Counted from the stretch's first letter, positions 1 to 7,581 are shown. The stretch is DNA of 64,000 nt from Enterococcus_C asini_A (GCF_031928785.1 NZ_JARQAL010000005.1); one strand, 5' to 3'. Notes: a model not told the origin generated them from the letters alone. Translations and numbers: made by a program.

Positions 1-77
1 CCGAACACAGAAGTTAAGCTTCTTAGCGCCGATTGTAGTGAAGGGTTTCCCTTTGTGAGAGTAGGACGTCGCCACGC
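1..77 (+). rRNA. rrf: 5S ribosomal RNA, 3' part
   Basis: The window opens inside a 5S rRNA. The segment beginning CCGAACACAGAAGTTAAGC and ending GTCGCCACGC is the conserved 3' two thirds of a Bacilli 5S rRNA. The start lies upstream of the window. It is followed after 15 nt by the first tRNA, so this is the end of an rRNA operon with a tRNA array attached. Confidence 0.95.
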
Positions 78-92
78 TGTTTTTTTCGATAT

Positions 93-165
93 GGGGGTTT
101 AGCTCAGCTGGGAGAGCATCTGCCTTACAAGCAGAGGGTCAGCGGTTCGAACCCGTTAACCCCCA
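93..165 (+). tRNA. tRNA-Val (anticodon TAC)
   Basis: Cloverleaf with acceptor stem GGGGGTT/AACCCCC, anticodon loop CTTACAA and a GGTTCGAACC T-arm. The discriminator A is not followed by an encoded CCA. First tRNA after the 5S rRNA. Confidence 0.97.
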
Positions 166-168
166 TAC

Positions 169-241
169 GAGCCGTTAGCTCAGTTGGTAGAGCATCTGAC
201 TTTTAATCAGAGGGTCACAGGTTCAAGCCCTGTACGGCTCA
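169..241 (+). tRNA. tRNA-Lys (anticodon TTT)
   Basis: Acceptor stem GAGCCGT/ACGGCTC, anticodon loop CTTTTAA and T-arm GGTTCAAGCC. No CCA is encoded. It lies 3 nt after tRNA-Val. Confidence 0.97.
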
Positions 242-249
242 TTGTAATT

Positions 250-331
250 GCGGGTGTGGCGGAATTGGCAGACGCACTAGATTTAGGATCTAGCGCCTTT
301 TGGCGTGGGGGTTCAAGTCCCTTCACCCGCA
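250..331 (+). tRNA. tRNA-Leu (anticodon TAG)
   Basis: Class II tRNA with a long variable arm (GCGCCTTTTGGCGT). Acceptor stem GCGGGTG/CACCCGC and anticodon loop TTTAGGA. No CCA is encoded. Confidence 0.96.
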
Positions 332-335
332 TCAA

Positions 336-408
336 GCCGGCTTAGCTCAGTTGGTAGAGCATCTGATTTGTAATCAGAGGGTCGAGGGTTCAAATCCTTT
401 AGCCGGCA
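336..408 (+). tRNA. tRNA-Thr (anticodon TGT)
   Basis: Acceptor stem GCCGGCT/AGCCGGC, anticodon loop TTTGTAA and T-arm GGTTCAAATCC. No CCA is encoded. Confidence 0.97.
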
Positions 409-418
409 TCACCAACAT

Positions 419-490
419 GCGGAAATAGCTCAGTGGTAGAGCACCACCTTGCCAAGGTGGGGGTCGCGGGTTCGAACCCCGTTTTCCGCT
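419..490 (+). tRNA. tRNA-Gly (anticodon GCC)
   Basis: Acceptor stem GCGGAAA/TTTCCGC, anticodon loop TTGCCAA and T-arm GGTTCGAACC. The discriminator base is T and no CCA is encoded. Confidence 0.97.
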
Positions 491-507
491 TTTATGCTTT
501 GTCACTC

Positions 508-593
508 GCCGGGGTGGCGGAACTGGCAGACGCACAGGACTTAAAATCCTGCGGTGAGTGATCACCGTACCGGTTCGATTCCGGTCCTCGGCA
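508..593 (+). tRNA. tRNA-Leu (anticodon TAA)
   Basis: Class II tRNA with variable arm CGGTGAGTGATCACCG. Acceptor stem GCCGGGG/CCTCGGC (one G-U pair) and anticodon loop CTTAAAA. No CCA is encoded. Confidence 0.96.
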
Positions 594-606
594 TTAATTA
601 AATATT

Positions 607-680
607 GCGCCCATAGCTCAACTGGATAGAGTGTTTGACTACGGATCAAAAGGTTAGGGGTTCGACTCCTCTTGGGCGCG
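607..680 (+). tRNA. tRNA-Arg (anticodon ACG)
   Basis: Acceptor stem GCGCCCA/TGGGCGC and anticodon ACG, whose first base is expected to be deaminated to inosine. The discriminator is G and no CCA is encoded. Confidence 0.96.
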
Positions 681-699
681 TAGTCTTTTTTTATACCCT

Positions 700-773
700 C
701 GGGAAGTAGCTCAGCTTGGTAGAGCACTTGGTTTGGGACCAAGGGGTCGCAGGTTCGAATCCTGTCTTCCCGA
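700..773 (+). tRNA. tRNA-Pro (anticodon TGG)
   Basis: Acceptor stem CGGGAAG/CTTCCCG, anticodon loop TTTGGGA and T-arm GGTTCGAATCC. No CCA is encoded. Last tRNA of the array. Confidence 0.97.
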
Positions 774-787
774 TTATATTATGTGGA

Positions 788-818
788 AACCTCGAAGTAG
801 AAATACTTTGAGGTTTTT
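788..818 (+). terminator. Terminator of the rRNA-tRNA array
   Basis: AACCTC-GAAGTA pairs with TACTTTGAGGTT across a short loop and is followed by a run of six T. It lies 15 nt after tRNA-Pro and fits a Rho-independent terminator. Confidence 0.85.
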
Positions 819-844
819 TGTGTATAGCAACAACTGAAAAAGTG

Positions 845-853
845 TGTTATACT
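845..853 (+). promoter_or_regulatory. Extended -10 promoter of the thiamine unit
   Basis: TG-T-TATACT is an extended -10 element about 25 nt before the TPP aptamer. No good -35 is visible at 17 bp, which extended -10 promoters tolerate. This is the only strong candidate between the tRNA terminator and the riboswitch. Confidence 0.55.
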
Positions 854-876
854 TTGAAAAATTGAATAGAGAAACA

Positions 877-945
877 TTTGGGGTGCTAGTTAGCTGAGAT
901 TATACCCATTGAACCTGATACAGTTAGGACTGACGCAGGAAAATG
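877..945 (+). promoter_or_regulatory. TPP riboswitch (thi box) upstream of thiM-thiE
   Basis: The segment carries the TPP aptamer signature in order: GGGGTGC, GCTGAGA, ACCC, GAACCTGAT, then a GACGCAGGAAAA end. It senses thiamine pyrophosphate and is expected to switch off the thiM-thiE transcript when the cofactor is plentiful. The terminator hairpin 32 nt downstream fits transcriptional control. Confidence 0.93.
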
Positions 946-976
946 TCTATGGATTACAACCTTTTTAGGCTTATTT

Positions 977-1014
977 ATGCACGCAATCAGCAAAGATGAT
1001 TACGTGCATTTTTA
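977..1014 (+). terminator. Terminator hairpin, TPP expression platform
   Basis: ATGCACG-C-AATCA (977-989) pairs with TGATT-A-CGTGCAT (997-1009) and is followed by TTTT. Its position directly after the aptamer fits the riboswitch-controlled terminator. Confidence 0.75.
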
Positions 1015-1032
1015 AATTTGGAGAGGATCTTT

Positions 1033-1070
1033 AGCCCCACTTGTTTGCTTCTAAACAAGTGGGGCTTTTT
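1033..1070 (+). terminator. Second, strong terminator before thiM
   Basis: A 14-bp perfect stem, AGCCCCACTTGTTT (1033-1046) with its complement (1053-1066), is followed by a T run. It lies only 19 nt after the first hairpin, so two terminators stand between the riboswitch and thiM. Read-through, or an antiterminated form of the leader, must bypass both unless thiM has another promoter. Confidence 0.8.
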
Positions 1071-1104
1071 AATTTTTAGTGGTTGTTGGTTAAAGAATAG
1101 GAGG

Positions 1105-1251
1105 AACTGGTTTATCTATACCCCTCGTTTTATCGGGGCTACTTTAATCGGTGGTACTATGGGGTTAATGGTGTTGTATAAACTCAAGAGTTTGTCAGTC
1201 TTTAAACGAGTACAGGAACTTTTTAGGAGGGAGAACCATGTCAGATTATGA
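1105..1251 (+). pseudogene. Possible C-terminal remnant of a thiW-like membrane protein
   Basis: An open frame of about 48 codons without a usable start codon ends with a stop inside thiM (14-nt overlap, as for a translationally coupled upstream gene). The encoded stretch has an aromatic/proline segment (FIYTPRF), a glycine-rich hydrophobic helix (ATLIGGTMGLMVL) and a basic tail, the layout of the C-terminus of ThiW-type thiazole transporters. The thiW identity is inference from this pattern and from its place between a TPP riboswitch and thiM. The rest of such a gene is missing. It could also be chance coding-like sequence. Confidence 0.35.
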
Positions 1252-2068
1252 ACGTTTATTAACAGAAATTAAGATGGCTTTGCCCTTGAAAAAAGTGCCC
1301 TTAGTTCATTGTATTACCAACGAAATTACCTGTGAGACCATGGCGAATGCTTTGCTTTATGTGAATGGCAAACCATTAATGGCAGATGACCCCCAGGAAT
1401 TTCCGGAATTTTTTGCTCAAAATGATAGTCTGTTATTAAATATGGGACATATCTCACCGGAAAAAGTGACAGCTTTAGTGGCAGGGGCTACATTCGCCCA
1501 ACAGACGAAGACGCCGGCTGTTTTGGATTTAGTGGGGGTCTCAGCGACTAAATTGCGCTATGAATTGGCTTGGGAAATCACTAAAAAACAGCCTGCTGTG
1601 ATTAAAGGCAATCTTTCAGAAATGCGAGCCTTTTGTGGATTAGCCAGTAGAGCGCGGGGAGTGGACGCAAGTTTTGAGGACCAGACCCCTATGGCTTTGG
1701 CTGAATTAAAAGCCGTAATGGAAAAAGTAGCTCGTAAGTATCAAGTCGTATTACTAGCTACGGGACCTACTGATTTAGTCGTTGCTTCCGAGAGTTCTTA
1801 TACTTTAAGCAATGGTGTCCCACAATTGGACCGCTTTACCGGCAGTGGCGATTTATTAGGGGCGATAATTGCAGCGTTGTTAGGCTCTGGAGTGAGTGCA
1901 TTAGCCAGTGCAGTGACAGGAGTTAGCTATTTAAATCTTTGTGGAGAACAGGCAAAGGAAGCTTTGGGACTAGGAGCTTTTCGCAGTGAAACGTTGAATC
2001 AGCTTTCGTTATTAATGGATACAAAGTGGTGGCAACAGATTAGGAGGCAACCTAGTGAAACAGATTGA
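1238..2068 (+). CDS. thiM: Hydroxyethylthiazole kinase ThiM
   Basis: ThiM phosphorylates 4-methyl-5-(2-hydroxyethyl)thiazole in the cytoplasm so that thiazole can be salvaged for thiamine. The 276-residue length is normal. The substrate motif VHCITNEITCETMANALL lies at residues 23-40 and the nucleotide loop LLATGPTDLV near residue 172. The ribokinase-type motif TGSGD is at 201-205. As I recall, well-studied ThiM proteins have Cys at the place of Asp205, so this enzyme carries the ordinary ribokinase base. The start has an AGGAGGG ribosome site 6-7 nt upstream. It overlaps thiE by 14 nt, so the two are translationally coupled, and both sit behind the TPP riboswitch. Confidence 0.95.
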   Translation: MSDYERLLTEIKMALPLKKVPLVHCITNEITCETMANALLYVNGKPLMADDPQEFPEFFAQNDSLLLNMGHISPEKVTALVAGATFAQQTKTPAVLDLVGVSATKLRYELAWEITKKQPAVIKGNLSEMRAFCGLASRARGVDASFEDQTPMALAELKAVMEKVARKYQVVLLATGPTDLVVASESSYTLSNGVPQLDRFTGSGDLLGAIIAALLGSGVSALASAVTGVSYLNLCGEQAKEALGLGAFRSETLNQLSLLMDTKWWQQIRRQPSETD

Positions 2069-2684
2069 TTATTCATTGTATTTAGTAACAGAGCGGTATG
2101 ATTATTCTCAAGAGCATTTTTTAGAGATTGTGGAAGAAGCGTGTCAAGCAGGGGTGACGGTGGTTCAGCTCCGAGAAAAAACAGCAACTACCCGAGCTTT
2201 TTATGAATTGGCATTAAAAGTAAAGAAAATCACAGAAGCTTATAAAATCCCTTTGATTATCAATGACCGTTTGGATATTTGTCTGGCAGTAGAGGCGGAC
2301 GGTTTACATATCGGTGACGATGAATTGCCAGTGGCGGTTTGCCGTAAACTTTTGGGACCGGACAAAATTCTGGGGGTTTCTGCCAAGACCATAGCCCGCA
2401 GTCAAGAAGCCTGTGATGCGGGGGCGGATTATTTAGGTGTCGGTGCCATGTTTCCTACCCAAACCAAAGCAACCCCAGTGACAAGTTTTGCCACTTTAAC
2501 AGAGATTAGTAAGGCGGTGTTTTTACCAGTGGTGGCTATTGGCGGGATTAAAGAAACCAATTTGAATCAATTTCAAAATATGGGGATTCAAGGGATTTGT
2601 ATGGTGTCAGAAATTATGCAGGCAAAAGATGTAGCTGCAAAAGTTCGTCAGTTGAAAAGTAACATTCAAGAATTGCTGGGATAA
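2055..2684 (+). CDS. thiE: Thiamine-phosphate synthase ThiE
   Basis: ThiE joins thiazole phosphate and HMP pyrophosphate to give thiamine monophosphate. The 209-residue TIM-barrel protein shows the family motifs VVQLREK (about residue 36), IINDRLDICL (69-78), DGLHIGDDELP (84-94) and YLGVGAMFPTQTK (about 130), plus a phosphate-binding VVAIGGI near 158. The start is GTG, chosen because TAGGAGG lies 7 nt upstream inside the end of thiM. ThiD is not in this window, so HMP-PP must come from elsewhere. With thiT at 47529 the cell appears to rely on salvage and uptake. Confidence 0.95.
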   Translation: MKQIDYSLYLVTERYDYSQEHFLEIVEEACQAGVTVVQLREKTATTRAFYELALKVKKITEAYKIPLIINDRLDICLAVEADGLHIGDDELPVAVCRKLLGPDKILGVSAKTIARSQEACDAGADYLGVGAMFPTQTKATPVTSFATLTEISKAVFLPVVAIGGIKETNLNQFQNMGIQGICMVSEIMQAKDVAAKVRQLKSNIQELLG

Positions 2685-2740
2685 TCCATGGCAATTCGTC
2701 AGGATAAACATAAAGTAAGTAAAAAATTTATGGATAATTA

Positions 2741-2769
2741 TTGACTTTTCAGACAATTCCTCGTACAAT
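2741..2769 (+). promoter_or_regulatory. Promoter of the his operon
   Basis: TTGACT (2741-2746), a 17-bp spacer and TACAAT (2764-2769) form a near-consensus sigma-A promoter about 20 nt before the T-box leader. Confidence 0.85.
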
Positions 2770-2784
2770 TTAACACAACCTCAT

Positions 2785-3050
2785 ATATTTAAGACGAAGA
2801 CAAGAAGAGTAGCAGTCTGGTAGTTGTTTAGAGAGCCTTTGGTTGGTGGAAAAAGGTCGGTAGCAGGCGGTGAAACACATCTTGGAGTTGCCCTTCTGAA
2901 TAAAGTAGGAAGAGCCGGGTTAGCCCGATAGCGCTGCGGTCATTGTTTGATGACTCGTTGAGATTTCCGTTTGCGAAAATGGAAATAAAAAAAGGTGGAA
3001 CCACGTTATTGACGTCCTTTGGTAGGAGTACCAAAGGGCTTTTTTTTATA
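2785..3050 (+). promoter_or_regulatory. T-box riboswitch, histidine-specific, before hisZG
   Basis: The leader holds the T-box core AAGGTGGAACCACG (2992-3005), which pairs with the acceptor end of uncharged tRNA, and a terminator with stem CCTTTGGTA/TACCAAAGG (3016-3037) and a T8 run. Stem I motifs (GAGAG, GGTTGGTGGAAAA) lie at 2831-2854. The likely specifier codon is CAC at 2876-2878, followed by A, as expected for histidine. When tRNA-His is uncharged the antiterminator should form and the his genes be read. The specifier is read from local context, without a full fold. Confidence 0.9.
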
Positions 3051-3094
3051 TTTTTTTAAGGATTTTATGGGGATAAAGAATTAGGAGGGGCGAC

Positions 3095-4657
3095 ATGGAG
3101 CTGAAAGATAAGATTTTACGAAAAGAAGAAAGAATTGCCTTGCAACTACGAGAGCTGTATGAAGAGGCCGGTTATCAGTTTTTGCGCTTGGCTAGTTTTG
3201 AGGATTACCGCTTTTATTTGGAGCAAAAAAACTTTTTATCCGGGGGCGATGTGATTAAGTTTACCGGCAGTGACGGTCGCCTATTGGCTTTAAATCCCGA
3301 TGTGACTTTATCCATTGTGAAAAACACGCCTTCTGGAGCCAGTCGCCAAGTTTATTACAATGAAAATGTCTACCGTCATATTCGCAAATCCGATGAATAT
3401 CGACAAATCAACCAAGTGGGCATTGAGGTTCTAGGGGAGGTGGACCAAGAAACTGAGCTAAAAGTGGTCTTGTTGGCACTACAATCGTTAGCAAAAATCG
3501 GTCCCGGAAAACTAGAACTCTCCCACAGCGGTTTGATTACAGCAATTTTAGATTTGTTTAGCACACCGTTACGGGGAAAAGTTTTTACTCGCATTAAAAA
3601 TAAAAATTTGCCGGAACTAGCCCAAGTGGCAATGGAAGATGGTGTAGCAAAAGAGCGAATTGAGCAGATGATCGCCATGATGAAGCTTTCAGGAGATTTG
3701 TTTACTATGCTGCCTCAAGTAGAGAGTGTGGTGGCAGACTGGCCGGCAGCCCAAAAAGCGGTAACCGAATTAGCTCAAGTAGTTCAGGCCTTACAAGAAG
3801 TCGCATTGCCTGAAAAAGTGCAATTGCTCTTTGATCTCTCCACTGTAAATGATACCAATTATTACAGCGGCTTGATTTTACAAGGTTTTATTGAAAATAT
3901 TCCCCAAGCTTTGCTCTTTGGCGGGCGATATGATGGCTTGTTGAAAGCATTGGATAAAAGCCAACAAGCCATTGGTTTTGGGATTCATTTGGATATGTTG
4001 GAGCGTTGTCCTGATAAACCGGAAAGCAAAGCAACACCGTGGTTAAATGTTGCCTTACCTAAAGGCCGGATGGGACAAGCTGTCTACGAATTGTTCCGGG
4101 ATGCGAAGTTGGTGTCAGGAAACTTATTAGATGATTCTCGAAAGCTGGTCTTTGAAGATAAAAACAAGCAGATGCGTTTCTTCTTAGTCAAACCTAGTGA
4201 TGTGGCCAGCTATGTGGAACACGGTGCAGCGGATATCGGCATTGTGGGTCGGGATATTTTATTAGAGACGAAGGCGGATGTGATTGATCTGTTGAAATTT
4301 GAGTTAGGAAAATGTCGCATTGCCGTAGCGGGACCGAAGAATTTTGTAGTAGATGGCACTAGGCCACTGCGAGTAGCTACTAAGTATCCCAATATTACCC
4401 GAAAATATTTTGCTAATCGCAGTCAGCCAGTGGATTTAATTTATTTAAATGGTTCCATTGAACTGGCGCCGATTGTAGGCTTGTCTGATGTGATTGTAGA
4501 TATTGTGGAGACAGGAAATACGTTACGGGAAAATGACTTAGCGGTTTTGGAAGAAATTGATACTTCCAGCGCCCGATTAATTGTTAATCGCGCAAGCTGG
4601 CGTTTTAAAAAGGCGTCTATTATTGAAGTGGCAGAGAAAGTGAGTGAAACCAAATGA
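3095..4657 (+). CDS. hisZG: ATP phosphoribosyltransferase: HisZ regulatory subunit fused to HisG
   Basis: One continuous 520-codon frame joins two proteins that are normally separate. Residues 1 to about 305 are HisZ, a HisRS-like regulatory subunit (motif-2-like VYYNENVYRHI near 86-96, LLFGGRYDGLL at 273-283). Residues about 316-520 are short-form HisG (LNVALPKGRMG at 317-327, PRPP loop DIVETGNTL at 469-477). A linker of about 10 residues lies between them. Together they catalyse and feedback-control the first committed step of histidine synthesis, ATP + PRPP to PR-ATP. Start ATG follows AGGAGGGG. The stop overlaps hisD as ATGA. HisZ is somewhat shorter than usual. Confidence 0.93.
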   Translation: MELKDKILRKEERIALQLRELYEEAGYQFLRLASFEDYRFYLEQKNFLSGGDVIKFTGSDGRLLALNPDVTLSIVKNTPSGASRQVYYNENVYRHIRKSDEYRQINQVGIEVLGEVDQETELKVVLLALQSLAKIGPGKLELSHSGLITAILDLFSTPLRGKVFTRIKNKNLPELAQVAMEDGVAKERIEQMIAMMKLSGDLFTMLPQVESVVADWPAAQKAVTELAQVVQALQEVALPEKVQLLFDLSTVNDTNYYSGLILQGFIENIPQALLFGGRYDGLLKALDKSQQAIGFGIHLDMLERCPDKPESKATPWLNVALPKGRMGQAVYELFRDAKLVSGNLLDDSRKLVFEDKNKQMRFFLVKPSDVASYVEHGAADIGIVGRDILLETKADVIDLLKFELGKCRIAVAGPKNFVVDGTRPLRVATKYPNITRKYFANRSQPVDLIYLNGSIELAPIVGLSDVIVDIVETGNTLRENDLAVLEEIDTSSARLIVNRASWRFKKASIIEVAEKVSETK

Positions 4658-5928
4658 TTCCAATTATTGAAGCAAAAAAGCAAAAAATCAGTGAGTTAGT
4701 AAAAACCAATACGGCAGAAACCAGTGACTATGCCAGTGTGGTCCAAGAGATTTTGGATAGAGTAAAAGCAAAAGGGGATGTTGCATTAATTGATTATTCC
4801 GCTAAATTTGATGGCGCTGTGATCAGTGAATTGCGGGTTTCAGACGCAGAAATTGCCAAAGCCCTAGAGCAAGTAGACCCAGAATTTTTACGAGTTTTAA
4901 AAGTTGCCAAAAGAAATATTAGTGAATTTCATGAAAAACAAGTTTCCCAAGGCTTTATGATGACGAGAAAAGGTGCGGTCATGGGGCAACGGGTAATTCC
5001 TTTAGCGAAAGTGGGGGTATATGTTCCCGGCGGTACGGCCGCCTATCCTTCCACGGTTTTAATGAACGTGATTCCCGCAAAAATTGCCGGCGTGAAAAAA
5101 ATCGTTTTAGTAACACCTCCGTTAAAAGACGGCAGCGTTAATCCGGCGATTTTAGCGGCTGCTAGCATTGCGGGAGTGGACGAAATCTACCGCGTTGGGG
5201 GCGCTCAAGCTGTGGCAGCCTTAGCTTACGGCACTGAATCGGTACCAAAAGTGGACAAGATTGTCGGACCGGGAAATATCTATGTAGCTGCGGCCAAACG
5301 TTTAGTCTACGGCACTGTGGATATTGATATGATTGCCGGCCCCAGTGATGTCTTAATTGTAGCGGATGCTAGTGCTAAGGCTGATCACTTAGCCGCTGAT
5401 TTGTTGGCGCAAGCAGAGCATGATGTAAATGCCCAAGCCATTTTAGTGACCACCGATCCTAAGTTAGCCGAAGCTACCGCTAAAGAAGTCGCTTCTCAAA
5501 CAGCTCGCTTGCCACGGCGAGAGATTATTGAACAATCCATTGCTAAAAACGGCAAGATTATTTTAGTGGAAAATTTGGCAGAAGCACTGCAAATCGCCAA
5601 TGAAATTGCACCAGAACACTTGGAATTAGCCGTCGCTGATCCTTTTACTTGGTTGGATCAAGTGGAAAATGCCGGCTCGGTTTTCTTAGGACACAACACG
5701 CCAGAAGTTCTAGGGGATTATTTAGCGGGACCGAACCATACCTTGCCTACTGAAAGCACTGCCCGCTTTTATTCGCCGCTATCTGTCGCTGATTTTGTGA
5801 AGCATTCTCAGTATTTGTACTATGGGGAGGCGGCGATGAAAGCCGTGGCGGATGATGTGATTTTATTTGCAGAAACGGAAGGTTTAGGGGGCCACGCTAA
5901 TTCCATTCGTCTGCGGAAAGGGGAGTAG
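4654..5928 (+). CDS. hisD: Histidinol dehydrogenase HisD
   Basis: HisD oxidises L-histidinol to L-histidine in two NAD-dependent steps, using zinc. The 424-residue length is normal. Family signatures are seen in order: YVPGGTAAYPSTVLMN near 123, VGGAQAVAALAYGT near 181, IVGPGNIYVAAAKR near 208, MIAGPSDVLI near 232, the AQAEHD metal-ligand segment near 258 and IAPEHLEL near 323. It overlaps hisZG by four bases (ATGA), so translation is coupled. hisC follows after 3 nt. Confidence 0.97.
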   Translation: MIPIIEAKKQKISELVKTNTAETSDYASVVQEILDRVKAKGDVALIDYSAKFDGAVISELRVSDAEIAKALEQVDPEFLRVLKVAKRNISEFHEKQVSQGFMMTRKGAVMGQRVIPLAKVGVYVPGGTAAYPSTVLMNVIPAKIAGVKKIVLVTPPLKDGSVNPAILAAASIAGVDEIYRVGGAQAVAALAYGTESVPKVDKIVGPGNIYVAAAKRLVYGTVDIDMIAGPSDVLIVADASAKADHLAADLLAQAEHDVNAQAILVTTDPKLAEATAKEVASQTARLPRREIIEQSIAKNGKIILVENLAEALQIANEIAPEHLELAVADPFTWLDQVENAGSVFLGHNTPEVLGDYLAGPNHTLPTESTARFYSPLSVADFVKHSQYLYYGEAAMKAVADDVILFAETEGLGGHANSIRLRKGE

Positions 5929-5931
5929 TTC

Positions 5932-6975
5932 ATGAAGTTTTTAGATTCCCGCATTGCAAATTTAGACCCTTATGTCCCGGGAGAGCAACCCCAGACTAGT
6001 GGTTTTATTAAATTAAACACCAATGAAAGTGCCTATCCCCCAGCGCCAAAAGTGGTGGAAGCTGCAGGACAGGCTGCGGGCAACTTGCAGCTGTATCCAG
6101 ACCCTACGCTCAGTAACGTAAGCCAAGAGCTGGCAGATTATTTAGCAGTGGAGCCAGACCAGCTTTTTTTAGGCAATGGCAGTGATGAAATCTTGGCCTT
6201 TTGCTTTCAGTCATTAATGGGTCAAGGAGTAGCGTTTCCTAAGATTAGTTATGGCTTTTACAGCGTTTTTGCCAAACTTTATGGCCTGACCACCAGGGTG
6301 ATTCCCTTAAATGCGGATTTATCCATAAATTTGGCAGACTATCAGGATTTGACGGAAACCATTGTCATAGCGAATCCCAATGCACCAACGAGTTTAGGCT
6401 TACCTGCTGAAGCCATTTTACAACTGGTACAAGCACAGCCGGAGCGATTGGTGATTGTGGATGAAGCTTATGTGGAGTTTGGTGGCGAATCCTTAGTACC
6501 TTACGTAAAAGAGTATGCCAATCTCTTAGTAGTAGGCACTTTTTCCAAATCTTGGCAATTGGCAGGAGCCCGGCTTGGTTATGCAGTGGCTCAACCAGCT
6601 TTAATTGAAATTTTGCAGCGAATGAAATACAGCTTTAATCCATATAGTGTTAACTCTATGACGGCTGCTTGTGGCTTAGCTGCCTTACAATCCAGGGATT
6701 ATCATGAAAACTGTTTAAAAGAAACAATAGCAACTCGCACTTGGAGCAAGGAAGCTTTGGAAAAATTAGGCTTTGAAGTTTTGAATTCTCAGACCAATTT
6801 TCTTTTTGTAAAAGGGCCGGTGTCCGGGGCGATTCTTTATCCGGCGTTAAAAGAACGGAAGATTTTAGTCCGCTGGTTTAATCAGCCAGAAATCAAGGAT
6901 TACTTACGAATTACCATTGGCACTAGAAGTCAAATGGAGACCTTAGTAGCCACGTTAAAAGAGTTATTGTCATAA
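5932..6975 (+). CDS. hisC: Histidinol-phosphate aminotransferase HisC
   Basis: HisC is a PLP enzyme that converts imidazole-acetol phosphate and glutamate to histidinol phosphate. The 347-residue protein has the class II aminotransferase fold: substrate segment KLNTNES near 28, LGNGSDEI near 80, NPNAPTS near 147, VDEAYVEF near 179 and the PLP lysine in TFSKSWQLAGARLGY near 203. The ribosome site GGGGAG lies in the hisD end. It is part of the continuous his operon. Confidence 0.96.
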   Translation: MKFLDSRIANLDPYVPGEQPQTSGFIKLNTNESAYPPAPKVVEAAGQAAGNLQLYPDPTLSNVSQELADYLAVEPDQLFLGNGSDEILAFCFQSLMGQGVAFPKISYGFYSVFAKLYGLTTRVIPLNADLSINLADYQDLTETIVIANPNAPTSLGLPAEAILQLVQAQPERLVIVDEAYVEFGGESLVPYVKEYANLLVVGTFSKSWQLAGARLGYAVAQPALIEILQRMKYSFNPYSVNSMTAACGLAALQSRDYHENCLKETIATRTWSKEALEKLGFEVLNSQTNFLFVKGPVSGAILYPALKERKILVRWFNQPEIKDYLRITIGTRSQMETLVATLKELLS

Positions 6976-6990
6976 AAGGGAGGAAAGACG

Positions 6991-7581
6991 ATGCGTCAAA
7001 CAGAGATTACCCGCAATACAACGGAAACGAAGATTACTTGTAAGTTAAATATCGACGGTAGCGGTCAGCATAAGATTCAAACGAAAATTGGTTTTTTAGA
7101 CCATATGTTGGAACTCTTTACCCGCCACGGCCGTTTTGATTTGGAGCTCATCTGTGATGGGGATGTGGAAGTAGACGGACATCATACCGCAGAGGATGTA
7201 GCAATTGTCATTGGTCGGGCATTTTCAAAATGTCTAGGGGATCGTCGGGGGATTATGCGCTATGGCAGTATGCTGTTGCCTATGGATGAAGCGTTGATTT
7301 TAGCGGCATTGGATATTAGTGGCCGGGGGATTGCTTGTTTGCAACTGGAAATTCCCGCTGCTCAAATCGGTGGCTTTGATACGGAATTAGTGGAGGAATT
7401 TTTCATCGCTTTTGCAAGAGAGCTTGGGGCAGCGATTCATTTGCAACAGCTGGCTGGTAAAAATAGCCACCATATTGTAGAAGGGTGTTTTAAAGGTTTT
7501 GGCCGAGCATTGGCTCAAGGGGTGGCGATTAATTTGGCAGCGCCAGAGGAGATTCCCTCAACGAAGGGGACGATTTTATAA
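6991..7581 (+). CDS. hisB: Imidazoleglycerol-phosphate dehydratase HisB
   Basis: HisB dehydrates imidazole-glycerol phosphate to imidazole-acetol phosphate, using Mn. At 196 residues this is the single-domain form, without the HAD-type phosphatase found in enteric HisB. Metal-binding motifs FLDHMLELFTRHG (about residues 35-47), DGHHTAEDVAI (about 70-80) and KNSHHIVEGCFK (about 152-163) are intact. The phosphatase step is therefore left to the PHP protein at 10368. Start ATG follows GGGAGG. Confidence 0.97.
   Translation: MRQTEITRNTTETKITCKLNIDGSGQHKIQTKIGFLDHMLELFTRHGRFDLELICDGDVEVDGHHTAEDVAIVIGRAFSKCLGDRRGIMRYGSMLLPMDEALILAALDISGRGIACLQLEIPAAQIGGFDTELVEEFFIAFARELGAAIHLQQLAGKNSHHIVEGCFKGFGRALAQGVAINLAAPEEIPSTKGTIL

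Noticed and set aside
374..742. Minus-strand reading frame of 122 codons across the tRNA array
   Set aside because: It runs antisense through five tRNA genes. The protein-like look comes from repeated tRNA arms. It has no ribosome site.
1018..1104. TTG start and first 29 codons of the frame ending at 1251
   Set aside because: This part translates the second terminator hairpin, which is RNA structure and not protein. Only the part after 1105 is coding-like.
3095..4010. Reading the first part of the his fusion as histidyl-tRNA synthetase
   Set aside because: It is shorter, lacks the anticodon-binding domain and is joined to HisG in a his operon, so HisZ is the right call.
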